Source: an uncultured Bacilli bacterium (GTDB lineage Bacteria; Bacillota_I; Bacilli_A; RF39; UBA660). Taken from it: a stretch of 41,199 bases of DNA. The notes below the pieces were generated by a model that had not been told where the DNA came from, made no database searches, and saw only the letters and a list, made by a program, of their open reading frames with translations. Location of the stretch: NCBI GenBank assembly GCA_947628535.1, contig CANRAF010000002.1:1-41199 (forward strand). Direction: 5' to 3'. Positions 14,626 through 23,492 of the stretch are shown here, piece by piece; within the stretch, counting starts at the first letter, position 1, and every line of letters begins with the position of its first letter. The translations under genes and the position numbers were made by a program.

Positions 14626-16968
14626 AATTTTCTTAGGGTTATTTGTTGCTTTTTTCTTTTTTACTTTAATACCTTCAAAAACTTGTAAGTAATTAGATAT
14701 ATAAATAAATTTAATACCTTCTGTTATTTCTTTATCTAAAATATCTATATCTTTTTTATTATCTTCAGGAAGATATATTTTTTTTATGTTGGCATTTTTT
14801 GCTCCAATTACTTTTTCTTTTAATCCCCCTACAGGAAGAACGTCTCCATGTAAAGTTATTTCTCCAGTCATTGAAATATTTTCTTTTACTTTTAAATTAG
14901 TAAGAGAGCTTATTATTGCGGTTGTAATTGCAATTCCTGCACTTGGCCCATCTTTTTTTACTGCTCCTTCGGGAACATGAATATGAATATCTATTTTATC
15001 TAAAAGTTCACTATCAACATTAAATATTTTAGCATTACTTTTAATATAACTTAGAGCAATTTTGGCACTTTCAATAAATACATCTCCTAAAAGTCCTGTC
15101 ATAATAATATTTCCTGATCCTTTATAAAAGTTTACTTCTATTTTTAAAATATCTCCTCCAAAAATAGTATAACTCATAGCATTTACTACTCCAACTTTAG
15201 CAGTTTTATTATTTAAAGTATTTCTAAATAGTTCATTTCCTAAATATTTTGAAACTATTCCTTCATCAATAATATACATATTATCTTTTTTATCTACTAC
15301 AATTTCTTTTACTATTTTTCTTAAAATAGTATAAACTTTTCTTTCAAGTTCTCTTACTCCTGCCTCTTTAGTATAACCTCTTATTATTTTAAATATTGCT
15401 TCTTTAGTGAAATCAATATTTACATTTTCTAAACCATGTTTTTTTATTCCTTTAGGAATGATATAGCTTTTACATATGTTATATTTTTCATATTCTGTAT
15501 AACTTGAAAGTTCAATTACTTCCAAACGATCTAAAAGTTCTAAAGGTATTTGTTCTCTATAATTAGCCGTTAAAATGAACATTACTTTTGATAGATCGTA
15601 TTCTTCTTCGATATAATGATCAGAAAAATATTTATTTTGTTCTTTATCTAATACTTCTAAAAGACTAGAGGCTGGATCTCCTTTAATATCTTTTGTCATT
15701 TTATCAATTTCATCTATTACAAATACAGGGTTAGAAGATCCTGCTCTTTTTAAACCATCTATTATTTTACCTGGAGCTGATCCTATATAAGCTCTTCTAT
15801 GTCCTACTATTTCAGCTTCATCATTTACTCCGCCTACTGATATTTTTGTATATTTTTTATTTGTTGCTCTGGCAATACTTTTAGCAAATGATGTTTTTCC
15901 AACACCAGGAGGCCCTACTAAACAAATAATTGGACTATTTCCTTCAGTAATTTTATTAAGTGCTAGAAACTCAATAATTCTTTCTTTTACTTCTGTAAGA
16001 CCATAATGTGTTTCATCTAAAACTTCTAAAGCCTCTTTTAAATTATCATTATCTTTAGTATAAGTATTCCAAGGAAGAGATAAAATTGTATCAATATAGT
16101 TTTTTATCATTCCTATTTCCGAAGACATTTCAGGAATAGCTTCGTATCTTTTTATTTCAGTAAAAAGTCTTTCTCTTACTTTTTCTGGTATTTTTTTATC
16201 ATTTGCTTTTTCTTTTAATTTTTGAACTTCTTTATCTTTATCATTAATGTCTCCAAGCTCTTCTCGCATTATTTTAATTTTTTCATTTAATATATATTCT
16301 TTTTGGGTTTTATCAAGTTCAAACGATACTCTATCTTCAATTTGTCTTTCTAAATCAGTAATAGATACTTCATTACTTATATCATCTAAAAGCATCATTA
16401 CTCTACTCGTAGGGTTTACTTCATTTAAATATTCTAATTTTCTTTGATATGTACCTGGAATAAACATAGTTAAAATATCTGTAACTTTATCAATATCGTT
16501 AACTCCTAAAATATCAGATAAAATACTATTGCCAGCGTTAGGACAGTTATCAATATAAAACTCAGTTTGTTTTATTAAACTTCTTGAATAGGCCATTTCT
16601 TCTACCTGTTTTAATTTAGGTATTTTTATCTCTTCAAAATGAGATACTTTGATACCATCTATTTCTTGATGATATGATAAAACTTTTACTCTATTAAGTC
16701 CACGAATTACAATCCTTGTTTTATTATTAGGAAGATCTAATTTCATATTGATATAACCTATTACTCCAATTCTTGGAAAACTTGTTTTATCTATAGAATC
16801 TTCAAGTTCATCATTTGGATGAATAATTAGAATATGTTTATTATAATAGGAATCTGCTAAGGAGATAAGTTCTTTATCTTTATCATTCTCAAGTTCTAGT
16901 CTTATCTCACTATGAGGGAAAAGGATAATATTTTTTAGAACTAATACTGGTAGCTTTGTGTTATCCAT
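14617..16968 (-). CDS. lon: ATP-dependent protease Lon
   Basis: Full-length (783) LonA. An N-terminal substrate-binding domain (PVLVLKNIILFPHSEIRLEL) and coiled-coil lead to the AAA+ module with Walker A GPPGVGKTS near 355, the sensor regions and the Ser-Lys protease domain: catalytic Ser in KDGPSAGIAIT and Lys in the GGLKEKVIGAKNA segment near residue 720. Lon removes damaged and regulatory proteins in the cytosol. ATG follows AAGGAGG. A sigma-A-like promoter lies upstream; I see no CIRCE element (a GAGTGCTAA inverted repeat), so HrcA control is not supported. Confidence 0.97.
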   Translation of the reverse strand: MDNTKLPVLVLKNIILFPHSEIRLELENDKDKELISLADSYYNKHILIIHPNDELEDSIDKTSFPRIGVIGYINMKLDLPNNKTRIVIRGLNRVKVLSYHQEIDGIKVSHFEEIKIPKLKQVEEMAYSRSLIKQTEFYIDNCPNAGNSILSDILGVNDIDKVTDILTMFIPGTYQRKLEYLNEVNPTSRVMMLLDDISNEVSITDLERQIEDRVSFELDKTQKEYILNEKIKIMREELGDINDKDKEVQKLKEKANDKKIPEKVRERLFTEIKRYEAIPEMSSEIGMIKNYIDTILSLPWNTYTKDNDNLKEALEVLDETHYGLTEVKERIIEFLALNKITEGNSPIICLVGPPGVGKTSFAKSIARATNKKYTKISVGGVNDEAEIVGHRRAYIGSAPGKIIDGLKRAGSSNPVFVIDEIDKMTKDIKGDPASSLLEVLDKEQNKYFSDHYIEEEYDLSKVMFILTANYREQIPLELLDRLEVIELSSYTEYEKYNICKSYIIPKGIKKHGLENVNIDFTKEAIFKIIRGYTKEAGVRELERKVYTILRKIVKEIVVDKKDNMYIIDEGIVSKYLGNELFRNTLNNKTAKVGVVNAMSYTIFGGDILKIEVNFYKGSGNIIMTGLLGDVFIESAKIALSYIKSNAKIFNVDSELLDKIDIHIHVPEGAVKKDGPSAGIAITTAIISSLTNLKVKENISMTGEITLHGDVLPVGGLKEKVIGAKNANIKKIYLPEDNKKDIDILDKEITEGIKFIYISNYLQVFEGIKVKKKKATNNPKKIEV

Positions 16969-16999
16969 ATTCTTCCTCCTTGAATAAATATTTCTTTTT

Positions 17000-17027
17000 A
17001 TTATAACTTCTTTTTATAATTTATCAA
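17000..17027 (-). promoter_or_regulatory. Promoter of lon
   Basis: Minus-strand TTGATA (17022-17027), a 16-base spacer and consensus TATAAT (17000-17005). Confidence 0.7.
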
Positions 17028-17085
17028 GCAAATTCTACAATTTTTTTAATATTTATTTATTATTATTTAATTGGTGAGGATAAAA

Positions 17086-17262
17086 ATGAAAGTTAAGATA
17101 TTTGATGAAACTCATGAAATGGATTTAGAAGAGAAAATAAATGATTTTTTAGATAATTTAGATGAAGATAATGAAGTTATTGATATTAAATATGAAGTTA
17201 GTGTTTCTATCTTTTCAGAGGAACAAATATACTGTTTTAGTGCTATGATTATTTATACATAA
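17086..17262 (+). CDS. Cse60 family sporulation-linked small protein
   Basis: A 58-residue acidic protein starting MKVKIFDETHEMDLEEKIN and ending EEQIYCFSAMIIYT, which matches the Cse60 family. In Bacillus subtilis Cse60 is expressed in the mother cell under sigma-E; its biochemical role is unknown. A TTG/GTG pair at 17071-17076 lies in the ribosome binding site GGTGAGG; the ATG at 17086 is the properly spaced start. The gene is divergent from lon and convergent with nifJ. Confidence 0.8.
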   Translation: MKVKIFDETHEMDLEEKINDFLDNLDEDNEVIDIKYEVSVSIFSEEQIYCFSAMIIYT

Positions 17263-17299
17263 AAAAACCAAGTTTATCTATTTTTATTCTTGGTTTTTT
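17262..17299. terminator. Terminator between the cse60-like gene and nifJ
   Basis: An 11-bp perfect stem (17262-17272 AAAAAACCAAG with 17289-17299) and a 16-base loop, with A and T runs on the two flanks. It can stop transcription from both converging genes. Confidence 0.82.
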
Positions 17300-17349
17300 C
17301 TAATTTATTTAGTTTTTCCAGTGTGATTTTAACAAGTCAAATAAAATAA

Positions 17350-20300
17350 CTATTCTTTATTACTATTTTTAAGTTCATTATAAGTATTAATTATATCCTC
17401 TTTGCTTTCTTTTAAAAGTTCATTATTTGTTTTAAATCTATTTTCTCTTTTAAATAGTTCATCTAATTTTTCAAAATCAGCATCTGAATCTAGAGAAAGT
17501 TTTTTATTTTCTGGATTATATCTAAATAATGGAAAATATCCTGAGGTAGCTGCTAATTTCTGTTCAGAAAGAGAATCTTTCATTCCTTTTTTTATGCCGT
17601 GAGCAATACATGGAGCATAGGCAATTATAATTGAAGGCCCATTATATTTTTCTGCTTCAACTATAGTTTTTATTGTATGCATATAGTTTGCTCCTAAAGA
17701 TACTGTACCTACATAAACATGAGGATAACACATAGCAATTTTAGCTAAATTCTTTTTATTAGTTTCTTTTCCTAAAGTTGCAAATTTAGCAGTTGCACCT
17801 TTTCTCGTAGCCTTGGAAGATTGTCCTCCTGTATTTGAATAAACTTCTGTATCAAGCACTAAAATATTGACGTTTTCATTTCTTGATAAAACATGATCAA
17901 TACCTCCAAAACCGATATCATAGGCCCAGCCATCTCCACCAACTAACCAAATACTTTTTTCTTTTATATATTTTTTAAATGGTACTATTTCTTTGAAATT
18001 ACTATAATCAAGTTCATCATAAACTTTAAATGATATTTCTTTACTATAATTTTTTAAATATTCATTTACTAGTTTTTTATTTTTATCATTTAATTTGTCT
18101 ATATTTTCTTTCATGATATTTTTTACTTTTTCATGCATATAGTCTTCCCCAACTCTAATTCCAAGGCCAAATTCAGCATTATCTTCGAAAAGAGAATTAA
18201 CCCAAGGTACACTCCATGGAGTTGTAGGAAGTGATGCTCCATAAATTGATGAACAACCTGTAGCATTAGCAATCATTAAGTTATCTTTAAATAGCTGTGA
18301 TAAAAGTTTCAAGTAAGGTGTCTCTCCGCATCCAGCACAAGCACCAGGAAATTCAAAAGCTGGTTTTGTAAACTGAGTACTTTTTATTGATAAAGGAAGA
18401 TTTACTTCTTTTTCTTTTATCTTTTCTAAATAGTCGTATTTAATCTTTTCTTTTTCTTTTATTTTACCCATCTTGATAGCACCAGTTGGACATACACTTG
18501 TACAAAGACTACATCCAGTACAGTCAAATACTGAAACTCCAACTGTGTATAGATAATCACTATCTTTTATTTTTGCTTCTTTGGCATCATTTTTAACTTC
18601 AACAGGAGCATTTTCATATTCTTCCTTTGTTAAAAGATATGGCCTTATAACAGAGTGAGGACAAACAAAGGAACAAAGATTACACATAATACATTTTTCT
18701 TTATCATAACAAGGTACAACTGGTGAAAGTCCTCTTTTTTCATATTTAGAAAGACCTGGCTCTGTTACACCATCTTCTTTATCAATAAAATGACTTACTT
18801 TTATTAAAGAAGATTTGTCATGTTCTAATAGTGAGAAAACAGTATTTTCAAGTTCATCTTGTTTTAAAATTTTTGCATCTTTTATATCTACTTTTCTTAC
18901 TTCTTTTAAGGCATCATTTAAAGCATTAATATTAGAATTTATTACACTTTCTCCTTTAGAAGAAAAGTTCTTTTTAATCATTTTTATAATATAATCTTTT
19001 GATTTTTTTTCATCCATTAAATTAGCAAGTTTTAAAATAACCATTTCCATGATTGTACTAATTTTATTTGGAATATTATTTTCTTTAGCTATTTTATGAG
19101 CATTTACTATATAGACTTCAATATTTCTCTCTTTTATTATATCTATATAGTTATCAGGAAGATATAAATCTTCATTTTCTGTATTTAGAATAAAGATTCC
19201 TTTTTCTTTTATGTTTTCTAACATATCAAATTTTTTTAAATAAGTATCTTTTGTACAAACTACTACTTCGGGATTTTCTACATAATAAGTACTTTTTATT
19301 TCACTATCACTGAATCTTAAGTGACTCTTTGTAACACCACCAGATTTTTTAGAATCATATTCAAAGTAGCCTTGAACAAATTTTTCTGTATTTTCTCCAA
19401 TTATAGTTAAAATATCTTTAGAAGTTGTAACCATACCATCTGAACCATAACCATATATTAATATTTCATCATAATTTTTCTTAAATTTAGTTCCAGTTCT
19501 TTTTAAAGATAAATTAGTTACATCATCTGTTATACCTATAGTAAATTCATGTTTATTATTTGTTTTTAAATAATTATAAACTGCTTCGATATCATTTAAA
19601 TTAGTATTTTTAGAAGAAAGTCCATATCTTCCTCCAATTACTTCAATATTAAGATGATTATCTTTTATTACACTTTCAACATCTAAACAAAGTGGTTCTC
19701 TTACAGAACCTTGTTCTCTTGTTCTATCTAGAACTGCTATTTTTTTAACAGTTTTTGGTAAAACATTTAAAAAATATTTACTTGAAAATGGACGATATAA
19801 ATGAACTTCAATAAGTCCTATTTTACTTTTTTTATAGTCAATATATTCTTTTATTGTTTCGCAAACTGATCCCATTGCCACTATCACATGTTTTGCTCTT
19901 TCGTCACCATAATAGTTAAATGGTTTATAATTTCTTCCTGTTATTTCACTTATATCTTTTAAATAATTATTAACGATATCTGGAAGACGATCATAAAATT
20001 CATTTCTTGATTCAACTTCTTCAAAATAAATAGCATCTCCTTGATTTGTTCCTCTTGTGGTTGGATTATCTATATCTAAAGATCTATTTCTAAATTTTAA
20101 AAGAGCTTCTTTGTCAATTAGTTTTTTGACTTTTTCAAAATCAATTACATCAATTTTGTTGTATTCGTGGGATGTTCTAAATCCATCAAAAAAGTTAAGA
20201 AATGGTACGCGTCCTCTTATAGCAGAAAGATATGCAATACTTGTAAGATCCATTACTTGTTGTACTGAACTTGAGGCTAAAGTGGCAAAACCTGTCTGTC

Positions 20301-20691
20301 TTGTAGCATAAATGTCACTATGATCTCCCATTATAGAAAGAGCATGAGTTGCTACTGTACGGGCTGCTACATTTATTACTCCAGGGAGAAGTTCTCCTGC
20401 TATTTTATACATATTTGGAATCATTAATAAAAGTCCTTGGCTTGCAGTATAAGTACTTGATAATATACCATTTTGCAAAAGACCATGAACTAATCCTATT
20501 GCCCCTGCTTCACTTTGCATTTCAACTACTTTTACTTTTTCATTCCAAAAGTTTTTTTCATCTAAACTACTTAATTTATCGATATGTTCGGCCATCGGAG
20601 TTGCAGGAGTTATAGGATATATTCCTGCGACTTCTGTAAATTTATAAGAAACTAAAGCACAAGCTTTATTACCATCCATTATTTTTTTCAT
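17350..20691 (-). CDS. nifJ: Pyruvate:ferredoxin (flavodoxin) oxidoreductase
   Basis: The single-chain PFOR of 1113 residues oxidises pyruvate to acetyl-CoA and CO2 and reduces ferredoxin or flavodoxin. Domains in order: domain I with YPITPATPMAEHID; gamma domain; CoA-binding domain; two ferredoxin-type [4Fe-4S] sites, CIMCNLCSFVCPHSV and CTGCSLCTSVCPTGA; then the TPP domain with ACAGCGETPY for the proximal cluster and GDGWAYDIGFGG plus TEVYSNTGGQSSKAT for thiamine diphosphate. This marks an anaerobic fermenter. In-frame TTG and GTG codons upstream lie in the ribosome binding site TTGGTGAT; ATG at 20691 is chosen. A consensus TATAAT at 20708-20713 lies upstream, without a clear -35. Confidence 0.96.
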   Translation of the reverse strand: MKKIMDGNKACALVSYKFTEVAGIYPITPATPMAEHIDKLSSLDEKNFWNEKVKVVEMQSEAGAIGLVHGLLQNGILSSTYTASQGLLLMIPNMYKIAGELLPGVINVAARTVATHALSIMGDHSDIYATRQTGFATLASSSVQQVMDLTSIAYLSAIRGRVPFLNFFDGFRTSHEYNKIDVIDFEKVKKLIDKEALLKFRNRSLDIDNPTTRGTNQGDAIYFEEVESRNEFYDRLPDIVNNYLKDISEITGRNYKPFNYYGDERAKHVIVAMGSVCETIKEYIDYKKSKIGLIEVHLYRPFSSKYFLNVLPKTVKKIAVLDRTREQGSVREPLCLDVESVIKDNHLNIEVIGGRYGLSSKNTNLNDIEAVYNYLKTNNKHEFTIGITDDVTNLSLKRTGTKFKKNYDEILIYGYGSDGMVTTSKDILTIIGENTEKFVQGYFEYDSKKSGGVTKSHLRFSDSEIKSTYYVENPEVVVCTKDTYLKKFDMLENIKEKGIFILNTENEDLYLPDNYIDIIKERNIEVYIVNAHKIAKENNIPNKISTIMEMVILKLANLMDEKKSKDYIIKMIKKNFSSKGESVINSNINALNDALKEVRKVDIKDAKILKQDELENTVFSLLEHDKSSLIKVSHFIDKEDGVTEPGLSKYEKRGLSPVVPCYDKEKCIMCNLCSFVCPHSVIRPYLLTKEEYENAPVEVKNDAKEAKIKDSDYLYTVGVSVFDCTGCSLCTSVCPTGAIKMGKIKEKEKIKYDYLEKIKEKEVNLPLSIKSTQFTKPAFEFPGACAGCGETPYLKLLSQLFKDNLMIANATGCSSIYGASLPTTPWSVPWVNSLFEDNAEFGLGIRVGEDYMHEKVKNIMKENIDKLNDKNKKLVNEYLKNYSKEISFKVYDELDYSNFKEIVPFKKYIKEKSIWLVGGDGWAYDIGFGGIDHVLSRNENVNILVLDTEVYSNTGGQSSKATRKGATAKFATLGKETNKKNLAKIAMCYPHVYVGTVSLGANYMHTIKTIVEAEKYNGPSIIIAYAPCIAHGIKKGMKDSLSEQKLAATSGYFPLFRYNPENKKLSLDSDADFEKLDELFKRENRFKTNNELLKESKEDIINTYNELKNSNKE

Positions 20692-20776
20692 ATCTATCAC
20701 CAATCTTATTATACTATAAACTTATCAAAAAAAGAAGAGTAAAAACTATCATGACAAAATAATTTTAGCAAAAGTA

Positions 20777-20798
20777 AAAGACCACCGAAGTGATCTTT
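20777..20798 (-). terminator. Terminator-like UUCG hairpin after the pilin-like gene
   Basis: On the minus strand a 9-bp stem (AAAGATCAC with GUGGUCUUU, one G-U pair) is closed by a stable C(UUCG)G tetraloop. The following T run is short, so termination may be partial. Confidence 0.6.
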
Positions 20799-20806
20799 AA
20801 TTTTTA

Positions 20807-23365
20807 TTAATAGTGATAACATTTATAGCGTTTCGAACAACCATCTTTGACCTTTGTACATTTTTGACATACCACGTAGTAGCGGACCCAAAGAGCAGGA
20901 TTAGAATTTGGATGAGCTGCAGAAGTACAATTAGAGACTCCATCACGAACATACTTCCATCCAGCTCGACAGTTTGGAGTTGTAAGGACTTGTCTAACAT
21001 TACAATCACTATATATTGTGTCCGTATTACAACTAGTTTTATACTTCCAAGTTTTACAGTCACATGATGAATTTTCTGAATATACTGCTACTTTATATGT
21101 ATAATCATTTGATTTTGTGTTCCCTGCTTTATCTTTACATGTTCCTGCTAACTTAAAGTTTTCGTGTGGACCCGTTAATTTATAGGTATGATCATGGACT
21201 TGGCTGTGTGGGCTAGTTAAATTGGTATCATGAGTAAATGTACTTATTCCACTTCCACCTGAATCTGTACATTTTATGGTTGCTTTAAATGGTTTTGAAC
21301 TTGATGCTGGATAAAAACTTTTTCCACTTACTTTAGATCTATTTGCCGTATATGTTATTTTTGGTGGCTTTGTATCTATTCTTACTGGTGTTTGCGCTAC
21401 TTTACTTACATTTCCCGCTTTATCTGTTATTCTAACATAGAATGTGGTATCTCTATCTGTTGAAGCATTTGGAGTCCATGTTATTTTTTTATTATCTGTT
21501 GTTTTACTATCAAAGCCACTTGTCTTTGTTATATAACTTGCTGCTCCATTTTTATATTCAAGTTTTGCTATTCCACTTTCTGAATCTTTTCCTGTTATTG
21601 TTAATGTTACAGTTTTTTTTGTCCATTTACCACCACTTGAATTAGTTAAGGTTATAGTTGGTGCTTTTTTATCTATTTTTATAGATGTTGATATTGTAGC
21701 ACTTATATTTCCTGCTCCATCTATTGCTTTTGCATAATATGTCTGCGTGCTTGATTTGGCTTCTGTATATGTTTTATTTGTAGGTAGATTTGTTGTAAAT
21801 CCTGTTGTCTTTTCCTTATATGTTTTGTTATCTGTTGAATAATATACTTTTACTCCAGAACCTCCTGCATCAGTTGCCTCTCCTGTTATTGTTACATTAT
21901 CTTTTGACCATACTCCATTTTTTGGATTAATTAATGACATACTAGGAGCAATAGCATCTACTTTTATATTTGGTCCTTCTACTCTATTATTACTTTTTCC
22001 TGTATCTAAAGCTGAGAAAAATCCTTCTTCTAACACTACATTATCTGTTCCTGATACACTTGATTTCGTAGTATAATCTATATCATATATTACTTTGTTT
22101 CCAGTATTATTATTTGTTTTACTACTTATTCTTGGTGTTAATGTTCCTAATCCTTTATTTGATTTTAACTTGTTTTGGTTCATTGTTGCTTGATTTCCTT
22201 TATATACGTAGCACTCTACTTGTTCTGTTTTCTTTTTTAAAGTACCTCCATACCATTTTCCATCATCTTTTGTTAAAAATGTACAATATGCATTTTCATC
22301 TTTAAACATTGTTATTTTTATATCTTTCTTACATGTATTGGTTTGTCCTATTTCATCCATTACATATCCGTAGTATGTTCCGTCTTTTTTTCCACTTAAT
22401 GAGTATTCTTTTAATTTCTCTCTTTGTTGTATAGTATAATCACTTTTGTCTTTTATTGTATAACTTAAATCTTTTTCTTCTGAGATTTTATCTTTTACAT
22501 CTATTGTTATCTTTTTTTCTTCTTTAGATTTTGGTGGATTTGGATATGATAATTCACATGTTGGTTTTGATGTTTTTATTACAAAATTCGCACAACTATC
22601 TGATATATGTCCTCCATTATCTACTATTGTTATTCTATATTCCCCTTCTTTTCTTTTAAAGTATTCACTATTTTCTATATATTCTCTTAGGTTCATATTC
22701 ATTGTATCGCTATCTTTGTCTTTGGCTCCTACTGTTATTTCTTCTTCTGTTGTTATATTTTTTATTATTATATTAGAAATTTTTTTATTATCGCTTATAC
22801 CTTTTAGTTTTATTGATGTTGGATTATATCTTTTTCCAGTTATTGCCCCTTGTTTTCCACCTTCATAAGTTGCTTGGTCACATGTTGGTCGTTCTGTATC
22901 ATCCCAATCTATTATATTACATACTGCATCATTGTCACTATAATTTAGTACTTTTCCTTCTTTATTTGTACATCTTAAACATGCATGCCATTCATATTCA
23001 CTGTTTTTATCTTCATCTGGCCTTACATACACATAGCTTTCACTGCATTCATTTCCATCTGCATCTATAAATTCTTTACTTACATAATTATTGCTTTGCA
23101 TCTCTGGTAGACTTACGTAACTATAATCTTTTCCGTCTTTATATATACCTGTATAATATTTTACTGGTAGTTTTTGTCTGTTATCTGTAAAATATTCTTT
23201 CCCTGATATTAATAATTGATCTTTTAACTTTTCATTATACTCATTTTTTCCGTTTTGAATATAACTAGTTACTAATGGTATTGCTATACCTGCGAGTACT
23301 GCTATTATAGCTACTGTTACTAGTATTTCTACCATTGTAAATCCTTTTTTGTTTACCTTTTCCAT
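20807..23365 (-). CDS. Very large pilin-like (type IV prepilin N-terminus) surface protein with Ig-like domains
   Basis: About 852 residues from the chosen start. The N-terminus is a prepilin signal: a short charged leader ending KKG, cleavage before F-T-M-V-E with glutamate at +5, then a hydrophobic helix (VEILVTVAIIAVLAGIAIPL). The rest is extracytoplasmic: a cysteine-containing head, then at least three Ig-like repeats (about residues 480-760) with the recurring pattern of GxWxKxxVTxT, a YY/Y-A/V-x-D-x-A-G-N end and a linking IDxxxP. A cysteine-rich tail (more than ten Cys in the last 90 residues) ends the protein. Normal pseudopilins have 100-200 residues. No pilus ATPase, platform protein or prepilin peptidase is nearby. 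Starts at 23395 and 23377 are also possible. Its promoter suggests phase variation. Confidence 0.85.
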   Translation of the reverse strand: MEKVNKKGFTMVEILVTVAIIAVLAGIAIPLVTSYIQNGKNEYNEKLKDQLLISGKEYFTDNRQKLPVKYYTGIYKDGKDYSYVSLPEMQSNNYVSKEFIDADGNECSESYVYVRPDEDKNSEYEWHACLRCTNKEGKVLNYSDNDAVCNIIDWDDTERPTCDQATYEGGKQGAITGKRYNPTSIKLKGISDNKKISNIIIKNITTEEEITVGAKDKDSDTMNMNLREYIENSEYFKRKEGEYRITIVDNGGHISDSCANFVIKTSKPTCELSYPNPPKSKEEKKITIDVKDKISEEKDLSYTIKDKSDYTIQQREKLKEYSLSGKKDGTYYGYVMDEIGQTNTCKKDIKITMFKDENAYCTFLTKDDGKWYGGTLKKKTEQVECYVYKGNQATMNQNKLKSNKGLGTLTPRISSKTNNNTGNKVIYDIDYTTKSSVSGTDNVVLEEGFFSALDTGKSNNRVEGPNIKVDAIAPSMSLINPKNGVWSKDNVTITGEATDAGGSGVKVYYSTDNKTYKEKTTGFTTNLPTNKTYTEAKSSTQTYYAKAIDGAGNISATISTSIKIDKKAPTITLTNSSGGKWTKKTVTLTITGKDSESGIAKLEYKNGAASYITKTSGFDSKTTDNKKITWTPNASTDRDTTFYVRITDKAGNVSKVAQTPVRIDTKPPKITYTANRSKVSGKSFYPASSSKPFKATIKCTDSGGSGISTFTHDTNLTSPHSQVHDHTYKLTGPHENFKLAGTCKDKAGNTKSNDYTYKVAVYSENSSCDCKTWKYKTSCNTDTIYSDCNVRQVLTTPNCRAGWKYVRDGVSNCTSAAHPNSNPALWVRYYVVCQKCTKVKDGCSKRYKCYHY

Positions 23366-23389
23366 ATACTCCTCCATATACTCCTCCAT
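23366..23389 (-). repeat. Tandem 12-bp repeat duplicating ribosome binding site and start codon
   Basis: Reading the minus strand, ATGGAGGAGTAT occurs twice in tandem and is followed by ATGGAA. Each unit supplies GGAGG five bases before an in-frame ATG, giving two equivalent start sites (23377 and 23365), both with ideal Shine-Dalgarno pairing. Confidence 0.9.
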
Positions 23390-23412
23390 ATCCATATTTT
23401 GTTTCTATTTTA

Positions 23413-23442
23413 ATGATACCCCCCCCCCACGACTTTTGTCAA
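23413..23442 (-). promoter_or_regulatory. Promoter with G10 tract in the spacer, candidate phase-variable switch
   Basis: Minus-strand -35 TTGACA (23437-23442, perfect consensus) and -10 TATCAT (23413-23418, five of six) are 18 bases apart. Ten of those 18 bases are an uninterrupted G run (C10 at 23419-23428 on the + strand) abutting the -10. Loss of one G would give the optimal 17. This layout is known from phase-variable promoters such as Neisseria porA; the switch here is inferred. Confidence 0.8.
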
Positions 23443-23455
23443 TGCTTTTTTACAT

Positions 23456-23480
23456 AAAAAAATTCTAAAATAAATTAGAA
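23456..23480 (-). terminator. Terminator of dnaE
   Basis: On the minus strand TTCTAA-TTTATT-TTAGAA (23463-23480) is followed by seven T. It lies directly upstream of the pilin-like promoter and insulates it from dnaE. Confidence 0.7.
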
Positions 23481-23492
23481 CCTTTTTATATA

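Noticed and set aside
16969-17070. CIRCE or other heat-shock operator before lon
   Set aside because: No TTAGCACTC/GAGTGCTAA inverted repeat is present; only a plain sigma-A-like promoter is seen.
20797-21067. Open frames of 80-90 codons overlapping the pilin-like gene on both strands
   Set aside because: They have no ribosome binding site, run in other frames of a long conserved-domain gene and have odd composition; they are shadows.
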